Positions 37,488-45,838 of a stretch of DNA of 64,000 nucleotides are shown here, piece by piece. The stretch comes from Nonomuraea glycinis (GTDB lineage: Bacteria; Actinomycetota; Actinomycetes; Streptosporangiales; Streptosporangiaceae), in assembly GCF_014646515.1 (NCBI RefSeq), contig NZ_BMNK01000006.1:62001-126000 (forward strand). Direction: 5' to 3'. Made by a program: the position numbers and the translations under genes. Each line of letters begins with the position of its first letter. Position 1 is the first letter of the stretch. A model generated the notes under the pieces. That model saw nothing but the letters and a program-made list of their open reading frames with translations. It was not told the DNA's origin and did no database searches.

Positions 37488-37505
37488 CGACCACCTGGAG
37501 TCGGC

Positions 37506-37536
37506 AAAGGCAGAGACGCCGCGTCTCTGCCTTTTT
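37506..37536 (+). terminator. Strong intrinsic terminator before the chorismate mutase fusion gene
   Basis: Arms 37506-37518 (AAAGGCAGAGACG) and 37522-37534 are perfect complements: 13 bp with a CCG loop, ending in TTTTT at 37532-37536 and a second TTTTT soon after. It is the only textbook rho-independent terminator noticed in the window and lies in the leader of the downstream gene. Confidence 0.92.
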
Positions 37537-37545
37537 GGTTTTTCC

Positions 37546-37568
37546 GCCGGCTCAGGGAGAGCCGGCCG
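37546..37568 (+). repeat. Copy of a leader element downstream of the terminator
   Basis: These 23 bases match 37457-37479, inside the leader peptide, at 20 of 23 positions, so near-identical elements flank the terminator. The copy folds into GCCGGCTC/GAGCCGGC (37546-37553 with 37559-37566) around AGGGA, close to the ribosome site of the next gene. Confidence 0.75.
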
Positions 37569-37582
37569 AGTGGGGAGCCGAG

Positions 37583-38419
37583 ATGTCATCGACCTTGGAA
37601 CGGCATGTGGTCACGCTGGGCGCGCAGCGCGTGGGCGACGGGCCCGCCGTGGTGATCGGCGATCGGGTGAGCCTGCGCGCGCAGCGCGGCGACGCCCGTG
37701 CGATCCTGCGTGAGGGAGTGGCGCTGGCTGAGCCGGCCGGCATGGACGACCTGCCCGTGATCGCGGCGCGGGCGCGCGGCGTGGTGATCGGGGCGGCCTG
37801 GACGCGGGACATCCCGCTGGTGCGCGCGGTGGCCGCGCTGGGGTTGCCGGTGGTGGTGGAGCGCCGCCACGGCGCCGCGCTGGCGGAGTGGCTCGGCGTG
37901 GTGGACTACTGCGTCGCGGAGGGCAACGATCAGGTGATCCTCTGCGAGCGTTCTGACCTGGGACTGCTGCGAGCCGCGCGGGCCGCGTCCGGCCGCCCCG
38001 CCCTCGCCGACGTGTCCGGAAATATCGGTCTTTGTACGGCTGCGGTGGCGGCTGGGGCGGACGGGCTCATCGTGGTCGGCACCCCGGCGGACCGCAGGGC
38101 GGCAGAGGAGGCTGTGACCCTCGTCGGCGCCCTGCTCCGCCCGGAGGCCCCCGCCACGCTGCCCGAGTGCAGACGGGCCATCGACCGCGTCGACGCCACC
38201 CTGGCGACCCTGCTGGAGCGCCGGGCCGAGCTGGCCGGCATCGTGCAGCGGCTCAAGCCGGTGGGCGGCTTCGCGGGGCGCGACCACGCCCGCGAGCGCG
38301 AGCTGGTGGCCACGATGGCCCAGCGCGCGCCCGAGCTGGGCGAGGAGCGGCTGGCCCCGATCATGAACGCGGTCATCGAGGCGGGCCTGCACCTGGCCGA
38401 GGAGCGCACCACCCGCTGA
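37583..38419 (+). CDS. Degenerate DAHP-synthase-like domain fused to AroQ chorismate mutase
   Basis: 278 residues. The N-terminal ~190 resemble type I DAHP synthases (GNDQVILCER, then GADGLIVVG), but the metal and substrate residues are missing: the usual DPSH histidine is replaced in ADVSGNIG, the EVHP segment reads VVGTP, and no KPRT motif is visible. The C-terminal ~85 residues (from LPECRRAIDRVDATLATLLERR to the final helix) are an all-helical AroQ chorismate mutase with conserved Arg, Lys and RERE-like segments. A mutase with a sensing or scaffolding pseudo-DAHPS domain is inferred. ATG 37583 has GGGGAG 5 bases upstream. Confidence 0.8.
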   Translation: MSSTLERHVVTLGAQRVGDGPAVVIGDRVSLRAQRGDARAILREGVALAEPAGMDDLPVIAARARGVVIGAAWTRDIPLVRAVAALGLPVVVERRHGAALAEWLGVVDYCVAEGNDQVILCERSDLGLLRAARAASGRPALADVSGNIGLCTAAVAAGADGLIVVGTPADRRAAEEAVTLVGALLRPEAPATLPECRRAIDRVDATLATLLERRAELAGIVQRLKPVGGFAGRDHARERELVATMAQRAPELGEERLAPIMNAVIEAGLHLAEERTTR

Positions 38420-38447
38420 CGGCGGGCCCGAGCTCCGGCCACGTGAT

Positions 38448-38580
38448 CACCTGCGTGAAGCCACCTGCGTGGTCCACCCGCGTGGGGTCACCTGCGTGAC
38501 CCACCCGCGTGGGGTCACCTGCGTGAAGCCACCTGCGTGACCCACCCGCGTGGGGTCACCTGCGTGGGGTCACCTGCGTG
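38448..38580. repeat. Clustered CACCTGCGTG repeats
   Basis: Seven exact copies of CACCTGCGTG start at 38448, 38462, 38489, 38516, 38530, 38557 and 38571, mixed with CACCCGCGTG variants. Spacings are 14 or 27 bases. The cluster fills the convergent gap between the mutase fusion gene and the permease. Confidence 0.95.
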
Positions 38581-38596
38581 AAGTCGCTCGCGTGGC

Positions 38597-39979
38597 TCAC
38601 TCGGCGGGGTCGGCCGCCGGTTGCGCCGGTTGCGCCGGTGTGGCGGCCCGCTTGCGGCCGAGCACCGTCCAGCCGAGTGCGATCCCCGCGATCAGGACGG
38701 GGACCAGGAAGAAGGCGACCCGCTGGTCGGCGTCCGCGAACGGCATCAGCAGCACCACCAGCGCCAGGAAGGCCAGCGTCAGCCAGTTGGTGTACGGTGT
38801 GCCCGGCATCGGGAACGACGAGCGGTGCCCGGATCGGCGCAGCCGCAGCTGGCAGTAGACCAGCGTGCCCCAGGTGGTGACCACGCCGAGCGAGGCGACG
38901 GCGGTGGCGATGTTGAAGGCTCGCAGCGGCAGGAAGTAGAACAGCGCCACCCCGCCGAGGAACATGGCGGCGGTGAACACGATCCCGCCGATCGGGACGT
39001 GCCGGGCGCTGAGCGTCCCGGTGAAGCGCGGCGCCTCGCCGTTACGGGCCATCGACCGCAGGATCCGCCCGGTGGCGTACAGGCCCGAGTTGCACGAGGA
39101 CAGCGCGGCGGTGATCACCACGAGGTTCATCGCGTCGGCCGCCCACGGCACGCCCAGGCCGGCGAAGACGGTGACGAACGGCGAGGTGCCGGCCTCGTAC
39201 GCGGTCCACGGCAGCACCATCGCCAGCAGCACCACCGAGCCCACGTAGAAGACCGCGATCCGCCACACCACGCCGTTGACGGCCTTGGGCATGATCTCGC
39301 GCGGCCTGGCGGTCTCGCCGGCGGTGATCCCGACCAGCTCGATGGAGGCGTAGGCGAACACCACCGACTGCAGGCTCATCAGCACCAGCGGGAACCCGGT
39401 GGGGAAGAACCCGCCGTGCGAGACGAGGTTGTGCGGCCCCGCCTGGCCCACCGACAGGACGACCAGCACCAGCCCGACCACCAGGAACGTCACGATGGCC
39501 AGCACCTTGAGCATGGCGAACCAGAACTCCAGCTCGCCGAAGAGCTTCACCGACAGCAGGTTCACCACCAGGACGAAGCTCAGGGCGATCAGCGCCGTCA
39601 CCCATTGGGGGAAGGCGGGCGCCCAGTAGTGGACGTACAGGGCGATCGCGGTCAGTTCGGCGATGCCGGTGAAGGCCCAGTTGATCCAGTACATCCAGCC
39701 GCTGGCGAACGCCGCCCACGGCCCGACGAACTCGCCCGCGTACTCGACGAAGGAGCCCGAGGCGGGACGGTAGAGGACCAGCTCGCCGAGGGCCCGCATG
39801 ACGAAGAACGCGGCGATGCCGGCGGCGGCGTACGACAGCACGAGGGCCGGGCCGGTGGCGGCGAGCCGGCCGCCGGCGCCGAGGAACAGGCCCACCCCGA
39901 TCGCCCCGCCGATGGCGATCATCTGGACCTGCCGGTTGCCCAGATCCTTCCGGTAGCCCTCGTCCGTCTCCGTGCGCAC
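38597..39979 (-). CDS. APC superfamily amino acid permease (AAT family)
   Basis: 460 residues with twelve predicted membrane helices. Starts with a short cytoplasmic lead then QMIAIGGAIGVGLFLGAG, the AAT signature; ASIELVGITAGETARP is the conserved helix 6 region. Such proton symporters take up amino acids (Asn, GABA, D-Ser/Gly/Ala, Phe and others); the substrate cannot be told here. Closeness to an aromatic-pathway gene may be chance. GTG 39979 has GGAGA about 7 bases upstream. Divergent from dnaE. Confidence 0.92.
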   Translation of the reverse strand: MRTETDEGYRKDLGNRQVQMIAIGGAIGVGLFLGAGGRLAATGPALVLSYAAAGIAAFFVMRALGELVLYRPASGSFVEYAGEFVGPWAAFASGWMYWINWAFTGIAELTAIALYVHYWAPAFPQWVTALIALSFVLVVNLLSVKLFGELEFWFAMLKVLAIVTFLVVGLVLVVLSVGQAGPHNLVSHGGFFPTGFPLVLMSLQSVVFAYASIELVGITAGETARPREIMPKAVNGVVWRIAVFYVGSVVLLAMVLPWTAYEAGTSPFVTVFAGLGVPWAADAMNLVVITAALSSCNSGLYATGRILRSMARNGEAPRFTGTLSARHVPIGGIVFTAAMFLGGVALFYFLPLRAFNIATAVASLGVVTTWGTLVYCQLRLRRSGHRSSFPMPGTPYTNWLTLAFLALVVLLMPFADADQRVAFFLVPVLIAGIALGWTVLGRKRAATPAQPAQPAADPAE

Positions 39980-40134
39980 CGGGTGTCTCCTTCGTCACGT
40001 TGCGTGAATTCGACGATATCCGGGGGAGCCCTGGGAACCGGTCCGGCACGCCGTCGTCGACGCCGCCCGAAGTGTCGGTGGGGGCCACTAAAGTCGGAGC
40101 GCACAGCACACGTTCAGACCGGAGGCGCCACTCC

Positions 40135-43100
40135 ATGTCGTCCAGTGACTCGTTCGTCCACCTGCATGTGCACACCGAATACTCCATGCTCGACGGTGCC
40201 GCTCGGCTCAAGCAGCTGTTCAAGCAGGTCGGCGATCTGGGCATGCCGGCGATCGCCCTCACCGACCACGGCAACATGCACGGCGCCTACGACTTCTTCC
40301 GGCAGGCGACCGGCGCGGGCATCAAGCCGGTGATCGGCATCGAGGCCTACGTCGCGCCGGAGCTGCGCCACAACAAGAAGCCGGTGCTGTGGGGCGAGCC
40401 GCACCAGAGGCGGGACGACGTCTCCGCGGGCGGCTACTACACCCACATGACGATCTGGGCCCGTGACAAGAAGGGCCTGCACAACCTGATGAAGCTCAGC
40501 TCGCGCGCCTACACCGAGGGGTTCGTGCGCAAGTGGGCGCGGATGGACGCGGACCTGCTCGCCGAGCACGCCGAGGGCCTGATGGCCACCACCGGATGCC
40601 CGTCGGGTGAGGTGCAGACCAGGCTCCGGCTGGGGCAGTACGACGAGGCGGTCAAGGCCGCGGCGAAATACCAGGAGATCTTCGGCAAGGACGACTTCTT
40701 CCTGGAGATCATGGACCACGGGCTCGACATCGAGCGCCGCGTCCGGGACGGGCTGAGCAGGATCAGCAAGGAGCTGTCGATCCCGCCGCTGGTCACCAAC
40801 GACTCCCACTACACCTACGAGTCCGACGCCGCCTCGCACGACGCCCTGCTGTGCGTCCAGACCGGCAAGCAGCTGTCCGACCCGGACCGCTTCCGCTTCG
40901 ACGGCAGCGGCTACTACATCAAGACCGCCGACGAGATGCGCGCGATCGACTCCTCCGAGCTGTGGGCCGAGGGCTGCCGCAACACGCTGCTGGTGGCCGA
41001 GAAGGTCGATCCGACCGGGTTCTTCGCGTTCAAGAACCTGATGCCGACCTACCCCGTCCCCGAGGGGATGACGGAGACCGAGTTCTTCCGCAGGACGGTC
41101 TGGGAGGGCATGGACCGCCGCTGGCCGGAGGGCTTCGACGAGGAGCACCGCAGGCAGGTCGAGTACGAGATCGGCATCATCGAGCAGATGGGCTTCCCGA
41201 GCTACTTCCTCGTGGTCGCCGACTTCATCATGTGGGCCAAGGCGAGCGGCATCCGGGTCGGTCCGGGCCGAGGCTCCGCGGCGGGCTCGCTGGTGGCCTA
41301 CGCGATGGGCATCACCGACCTCGACCCGCTGCCGCACGGCCTGATCTTCGAGCGGTTCCTCAACCCGGACCGCGTCTCCATGCCCGACGTCGACATCGAC
41401 TTCGACGACCGCAGGCGGGCCGATGTGATCCGCTACGTGACCGAGAAGTGGGGCGCCGACAAGGTCGCGATGATCGCCACGTTCGGCACCATCAAGGCGA
41501 AGGCCGCCATCAAGGACGCGGGCCGCGTCCTCGGCTACCCCTACGCTCTCGGCGACAGGGTGTCCAAGGCGTTCCCGCCCGCGGTGATGGGCAAGGACAT
41601 CCCGCTGGCGGGCATCTTCGACCCCGGCCACCCGCGCTACGACGAGGCGGGCGAGCTGCGCAGGCTCTACGAGGAGGACGTCGACGTCAAGGCGACGATG
41701 GACCTCGGCAAGGGCCTGGAGGGCCTGATCCGGCAGACCGGGGTGCACGCCGCCGGCGTGATCATGTCGGCCGAGGTGATCACCGACTACATCCCGATCA
41801 TGCGCCGCGACGCCGACGGCGCGATCATCACGCAGTTCGACTATCCGACCTGCGAGGCGCTCGGCCTGCTGAAGATGGACTTCCTGGGCCTGCGCAACCT
41901 CACCATCATGGACGACTGCCTCAAGATGATCGAGTCGACCACGGGTGAGCACATCGACCTGCTCGACCTGCCCCTGGACGATCGCAAGACCTACGAGCTG
42001 CTCGGCCGGGGCGACACGCTGGGCGTCTTCCAGCTCGACGGCGGCGGCATGCGCTCGCTGCTGCGGCTGATGAAGCCGGACACCTTCGAGGACATCTCCG
42101 CCGTCGGCGCCCTCTACCGGCCGGGCCCGATGGGCGCCGACTCGCACACCAACTACGCGCTGCGCAAGAACGGCCTGCAGGAGATCAAGGCGATCCATCC
42201 CGAGTTCGAGGAGTCGCTCGCCGAGATCCTCGGCACGACGCACGGCCTGATCGTCTACCAGGAGCAGGTCATGGCCATCGCGCAGAAGGTCGCCGGCTTC
42301 TCGCTCGGCAAGGCCGACCTGCTGCGCCGCGCGATGGGCAAGAAGAAGAAAGCGGAGCTGGACAAGCAGTTCGAGTCGTTCGAGGCCGGCATGAAGGCCA
42401 ACGGCTACTCCGACGCCGCCGTCGAGACGCTGTGGGACATCCTGCTGCCGTTCTCCGACTACGCCTTCAACAAGGCCCACTCGGCCGCCTACGGCCTGAT
42501 CTCCTACTGGACGGCCTACCTCAAGGCCAACCATCCGGCCGCCTACATGGCCGCGCTGCTGTCCAGCGTCAAGGACGACAAGGACAAGTCGGCCCTCTAT
42601 CTCAACGAGTGCCGCCGGATGGGCATCAAGGTGTTCCCGCCGGACGTCAACGACTCCGACTTCGACTTCACCCCGCGCGGCACCGACATCCGCTTCGGTC
42701 TGGCGGCGGTGCGCAACGTGGGCGGCAACGTGGTGGACGGCATCATCTCCGCCCGCAGGGAGAAGGGCCGGTTCACCGACTTCAAGGACTTCCTGCGCAA
42801 GGTGCCCGCCGTCGTGTGCAACAAGCGCGTCATCGAGTCCCTGGTCAAGGCGGGCGCGTTCGACTCGCTAGGGCATCTGCGCAAGGGCCTGGTCATGGTG
42901 CACGAGCAGGCGGTCGACGCCGTCATCGACATCAAGAAGAACGAGGCCATCGGCCAGGACTCGCTGTTCGGGGCGATCGAGGGCGGCGAGGACCAGACCT
43001 TCGACGTGCAGATCCCGCCGGGGGAGTGGGACAAGAGCGTCCTGCTGCAGTTCGAACGGGAGATGCTCGGCCTGTACGTGTCGGACCATCCGCTGTTCGG

Positions 43101-43662
43101 CGTCGAGCACATCCTGGCCTCCGGCGCGGACTGCTCCATCGCGGCGGTCCAGGACGAGAGCCGCCCCGACGGTCAGGTGGTCACGGTCGGCGGCATCCTG
43201 AGCGGTGTCCAGCGCAAGGTCACCAAGAAGGGCGACACCTGGGTGCTGACCCAGCTGGAGGACCTCGAAGGCGCCATCGAGGTGATGATCTTCCCGTCGG
43301 CCTACCAGCTCTGCTCGACGATCCTGGCCGAGGACGCGATCGTCTTCGTCAAGGGGCGCATCGACAAGCGCGAGGACGTGGCCAAGATCGTCGCGATGGA
43401 GGTGACGGCTCCGGACCTGAGCCAGGAGGCGGGTGGCCCGTTACTCGTGAGCCTCCCGCTGGCCAGGTGCACACCGCCGGTCGTGGGGCGGCTCAAGGAG
43501 ATCCTCAGCCACCATCCGGGCACGTACGAGGTGCACCTGCAGGTGCACAACGGGCCGCGGACGACGGTGATGCGGGTGGACGACCGGCTCCGGGTGTCGC
43601 CTTCCCCTGCGCTGATGGGAGATCTCAAGCAACTGCTCGGCCCCGCCTGCCTGGGCGCCTGA
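40135..43662 (+). CDS. dnaE: DNA polymerase III alpha subunit (DnaE1)
   Basis: 1175 residues, the replicative polymerase. The N-terminal PHP domain keeps metal-binding residues (HLHVHTEYSMLDG at about 6-18). The catalytic centre PDVDIDFDD is near 420, and GPGRGSAAGSLVAYA precedes it. A C-terminal OB fold and tau-binding tail follow. ATG 40135 has GGAGG 9 bases upstream; the frame stays open to 40000 but without a ribosome site. TAAAGT at 40089-40094 could be a -10 for this gene. Confidence 0.97.
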   Translation: MSSSDSFVHLHVHTEYSMLDGAARLKQLFKQVGDLGMPAIALTDHGNMHGAYDFFRQATGAGIKPVIGIEAYVAPELRHNKKPVLWGEPHQRRDDVSAGGYYTHMTIWARDKKGLHNLMKLSSRAYTEGFVRKWARMDADLLAEHAEGLMATTGCPSGEVQTRLRLGQYDEAVKAAAKYQEIFGKDDFFLEIMDHGLDIERRVRDGLSRISKELSIPPLVTNDSHYTYESDAASHDALLCVQTGKQLSDPDRFRFDGSGYYIKTADEMRAIDSSELWAEGCRNTLLVAEKVDPTGFFAFKNLMPTYPVPEGMTETEFFRRTVWEGMDRRWPEGFDEEHRRQVEYEIGIIEQMGFPSYFLVVADFIMWAKASGIRVGPGRGSAAGSLVAYAMGITDLDPLPHGLIFERFLNPDRVSMPDVDIDFDDRRRADVIRYVTEKWGADKVAMIATFGTIKAKAAIKDAGRVLGYPYALGDRVSKAFPPAVMGKDIPLAGIFDPGHPRYDEAGELRRLYEEDVDVKATMDLGKGLEGLIRQTGVHAAGVIMSAEVITDYIPIMRRDADGAIITQFDYPTCEALGLLKMDFLGLRNLTIMDDCLKMIESTTGEHIDLLDLPLDDRKTYELLGRGDTLGVFQLDGGGMRSLLRLMKPDTFEDISAVGALYRPGPMGADSHTNYALRKNGLQEIKAIHPEFEESLAEILGTTHGLIVYQEQVMAIAQKVAGFSLGKADLLRRAMGKKKKAELDKQFESFEAGMKANGYSDAAVETLWDILLPFSDYAFNKAHSAAYGLISYWTAYLKANHPAAYMAALLSSVKDDKDKSALYLNECRRMGIKVFPPDVNDSDFDFTPRGTDIRFGLAAVRNVGGNVVDGIISARREKGRFTDFKDFLRKVPAVVCNKRVIESLVKAGAFDSLGHLRKGLVMVHEQAVDAVIDIKKNEAIGQDSLFGAIEGGEDQTFDVQIPPGEWDKSVLLQFEREMLGLYVSDHPLFGVEHILASGADCSIAAVQDESRPDGQVVTVGGILSGVQRKVTKKGDTWVLTQLEDLEGAIEVMIFPSAYQLCSTILAEDAIVFVKGRIDKREDVAKIVAMEVTAPDLSQEAGGPLLVSLPLARCTPPVVGRLKEILSHHPGTYEVHLQVHNGPRTTVMRVDDRLRVSPSPALMGDLKQLLGPACLGA

Positions 43663-43822
43663 CCTGACAGACCGCCGGGCCTGCTCGGGCCCGCTCGGGC
43701 GCCTGACCCCGGCAGGGCTGAGCAGGACGGCCTGGCCCGCCGTCGGATCTCGCCAGGCGGGGGCGCGCGCGTGGGCAGACCTCGCCGTCGTGGCGGCAGA
43801 GCGGGTGGGGCAGGATCGCAGC

Positions 43823-45193
43823 ATGAGCGAGTTGCACTACCTGACCGCCGCCGAGTTGGCGCGCCTGATCAGGGCCCGGCAGGTGAGCGCGGTCGAGGTG
43901 CTCCAGGCGCACCTCGACCGGGTCGAGCGGGTCAATCCCCGGGTGAACGCGATCGTGACGCTGGCGGCCGAGCAGGCGATGGACGCGGCCAAGGCCGCCG
44001 ACGCGGAGGAGCCGCGGGGGCCGCTGCACGGGGTGCCGGTGGCGCACAAGGACCTGCTGGACACGGCCGGCATCCGTACCACCTACGGATCTCCGCTCTT
44101 TTCCGGAAATATCCCGGAAAAGGATGATCTGATCGTCCAGCGGCTCACGGAGGCCGGGGCGATCAACGTGGGCAAGACCAACACGCCCGAGTTCGGCACC
44201 GGGTCGCACACGGTCAACGAGGTGTTCGGGGTGACCCGCAACCCCTACGACCTGTCGAAGTCCGCCGGGGGCAGCAGCGGGGGCGCGGCGGCGGCGCTGG
44301 CCTGTGGGATGGTGCCGCTGGCCAGCGGCTCGGACATGGGCGGGTCGCTGCGCAACCCGGCCTCGTTCTGCAACGTGGTAGGTCTGCGGCCGACGCCGGG
44401 GCGGGTGCCGAGCCCGTCGGAGACCGCCGCCTGGTACACCCTGTCGGTGCAGGGCCCGATGGCCAGGACGGTCGAGGATGTCACGCTGATGATGTCGGTG
44501 ATATCCGGCTTCGACCCGCGATCCCCGTACTCGATCAAGGAGGTTTTCGCCGCCGAGCCCGAGGAGGGTGTGGCGGGGCTGCGCGTGGCGTGGAGTCCCG
44601 ACCTGGGCGGGCTGCCGGTGGACGCCGCGACCGCGGCGGTCACCGCGACCGCGCCCGGCGTGTTCGAGCGGCTCGGCGCGCACGTCGAGCAGGTCGAGCT
44701 CGACCTGTCGGACGCCGAGGACGCCTTCCGCACCTACCGCGCCTGGTTCTACGCGCTGTCCTACGGCGAGCTGACCGGGCTGGGCGCCAACACCGCCTGG
44801 AACGTCGAGCAGGGCCGCCAGGTCACCGGCGCCGACCTGGCCCGGGCCGAGCGCGCGCGCAGCCGCCTCTACCAGCGGATGGCCGCCTTCTTCGACCGCT
44901 ACGACGTGCTCATCGCGCCGGTCAGCCAGGTGCCGCCGTTCCCCGCCGAGGACCCGTACGTCCGCGAGATCAACGGCGTTCCGCTCCCCGACTACCTGAC
45001 GTGGATGCGCTCGGCCTACTGGATCAGCGTCCTGCACGCGCCGGCGGCGTCCGTCCCGGCCGGGTTCACGCGGTCGGGACTGCCCGTCGGCGTGCAGATC
45101 GTCGGACGTCCCTTCGCCGACGCCCGCGTGCTGCGCGTGGCGCGCGCGTTCGAGCGGGCCACCGGGTTCGCCGGCCGCCGCCCGCCGCTTTAG
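43823..45193 (+). CDS. Amidase (amidase-signature family)
   Basis: 456 residues. The Ser-cisSer-Lys triad is visible: Lys in VAHKDLL near 76, Ser in SAGGSSGGAAAALA near 153 and the nucleophile region GSDMGGSLRNPAS near 172. It hydrolyses an amide of unknown identity; the absence of gatB/gatC neighbours argues against a tRNA amidotransferase subunit. ATG 43823 has GGGGCAGGA 8 bases upstream. Convergent with the DUF2567-like gene, stops 12 bases apart. Confidence 0.92.
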   Translation: MSELHYLTAAELARLIRARQVSAVEVLQAHLDRVERVNPRVNAIVTLAAEQAMDAAKAADAEEPRGPLHGVPVAHKDLLDTAGIRTTYGSPLFSGNIPEKDDLIVQRLTEAGAINVGKTNTPEFGTGSHTVNEVFGVTRNPYDLSKSAGGSSGGAAAALACGMVPLASGSDMGGSLRNPASFCNVVGLRPTPGRVPSPSETAAWYTLSVQGPMARTVEDVTLMMSVISGFDPRSPYSIKEVFAAEPEEGVAGLRVAWSPDLGGLPVDAATAAVTATAPGVFERLGAHVEQVELDLSDAEDAFRTYRAWFYALSYGELTGLGANTAWNVEQGRQVTGADLARAERARSRLYQRMAAFFDRYDVLIAPVSQVPPFPAEDPYVREINGVPLPDYLTWMRSAYWISVLHAPAASVPAGFTRSGLPVGVQIVGRPFADARVLRVARAFERATGFAGRRPPL

Positions 45194-45205
45194 CCGCCCG
45201 CCGCC

Positions 45206-45775
45206 CTAGTCGCCGCGCGGGGGCGGCTCGCCGATCCGGTACGGGTCCGCCGCCGGCGGGTGCGAGCCGATCCCGTACGGCGTGCGCAGCGGCGACTCGC
45301 GATAGCCGTGCATGCCTTCGAGCAGGCCGAACAGGCCGACGGCGAGCAGCGGCCAGGACACCAGGACGCCGTCGGCCGTCAGCGCGAGCGGCCCGGCGAC
45401 GAAGGTGACGCCGGGTTCGGCCGAGGCCTCCACCGCGATCACGCCGAGGGTGAACGTGGTCCCTGTCCAGAGCGTCACGAACGAGGCGAGCACGCTGCCG
45501 CCGCACAGGCCGAGCAGCACGGCGAGCTGCTGACGGCGGCTCAAAAACCAGGCCAGCGCGCCGCAGGCCAGCCCCAGCCCGCCGGTGACGGTGGCGAACC
45601 AGCCGTCGGCGGCGATCAGCGTCTGCGTCCCGGGATCGGCGAGCACCGAGGCGGTGCCCTCGGTGATCCGGTAGGGCGGGCGGGGCGACAGAGCGGACCA
45701 GACCAGCCCGGCGGGGACGCCCAGGGCGGCGAGTGCGAGGACGGTGACCGCGAAAGCACGCAATTGCCTCGCCAC
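45206..45775 (-). CDS. DUF2567-like membrane protein
   Basis: 189 residues with about four membrane helices; conserved block ADPGTQTLIAADGWFATVTGG resembles actinobacterial DUF2567 proteins, of unknown function. The C-terminal tail is cytoplasmic and proline-rich (PYRIGEPPPRGD). GTG 45775 is chosen with AGGGG 6 bases upstream; the reading frame runs far upstream only because it lies antisense to murA. It is divergent from murA, 63 bases apart. Confidence 0.75.
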   Translation of the reverse strand: MARQLRAFAVTVLALAALGVPAGLVWSALSPRPPYRITEGTASVLADPGTQTLIAADGWFATVTGGLGLACGALAWFLSRRQQLAVLLGLCGGSVLASFVTLWTGTTFTLGVIAVEASAEPGVTFVAGPLALTADGVLVSWPLLAVGLFGLLEGMHGYRESPLRTPYGIGSHPPAADPYRIGEPPPRGD

Positions 45776-45838
45776 GCGACTCCCCTTCAGATCTGTGTCC
45801 GAACCAGATCGATGGTATCTCCCGGTTAGGCTCACTTC

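Noticed and set aside
37506..37536. Terminator belonging to the kinase run
   Set aside because: The kinase genes are transcribed leftward from 37298, so this plus-strand T-run terminator cannot end them.
40114..42534. Minus-strand open frame of 806 codons opposite dnaE
   Set aside because: Mirror of dnaE codon bias; composition of His/Arg/Val/Leu without any domain, and dnaE is certain.
43823..45193. gatA, the tRNA amidotransferase subunit
   Set aside because: Same amidase fold, but no gatB or gatC beside it and the C-terminal part does not look like GatA.
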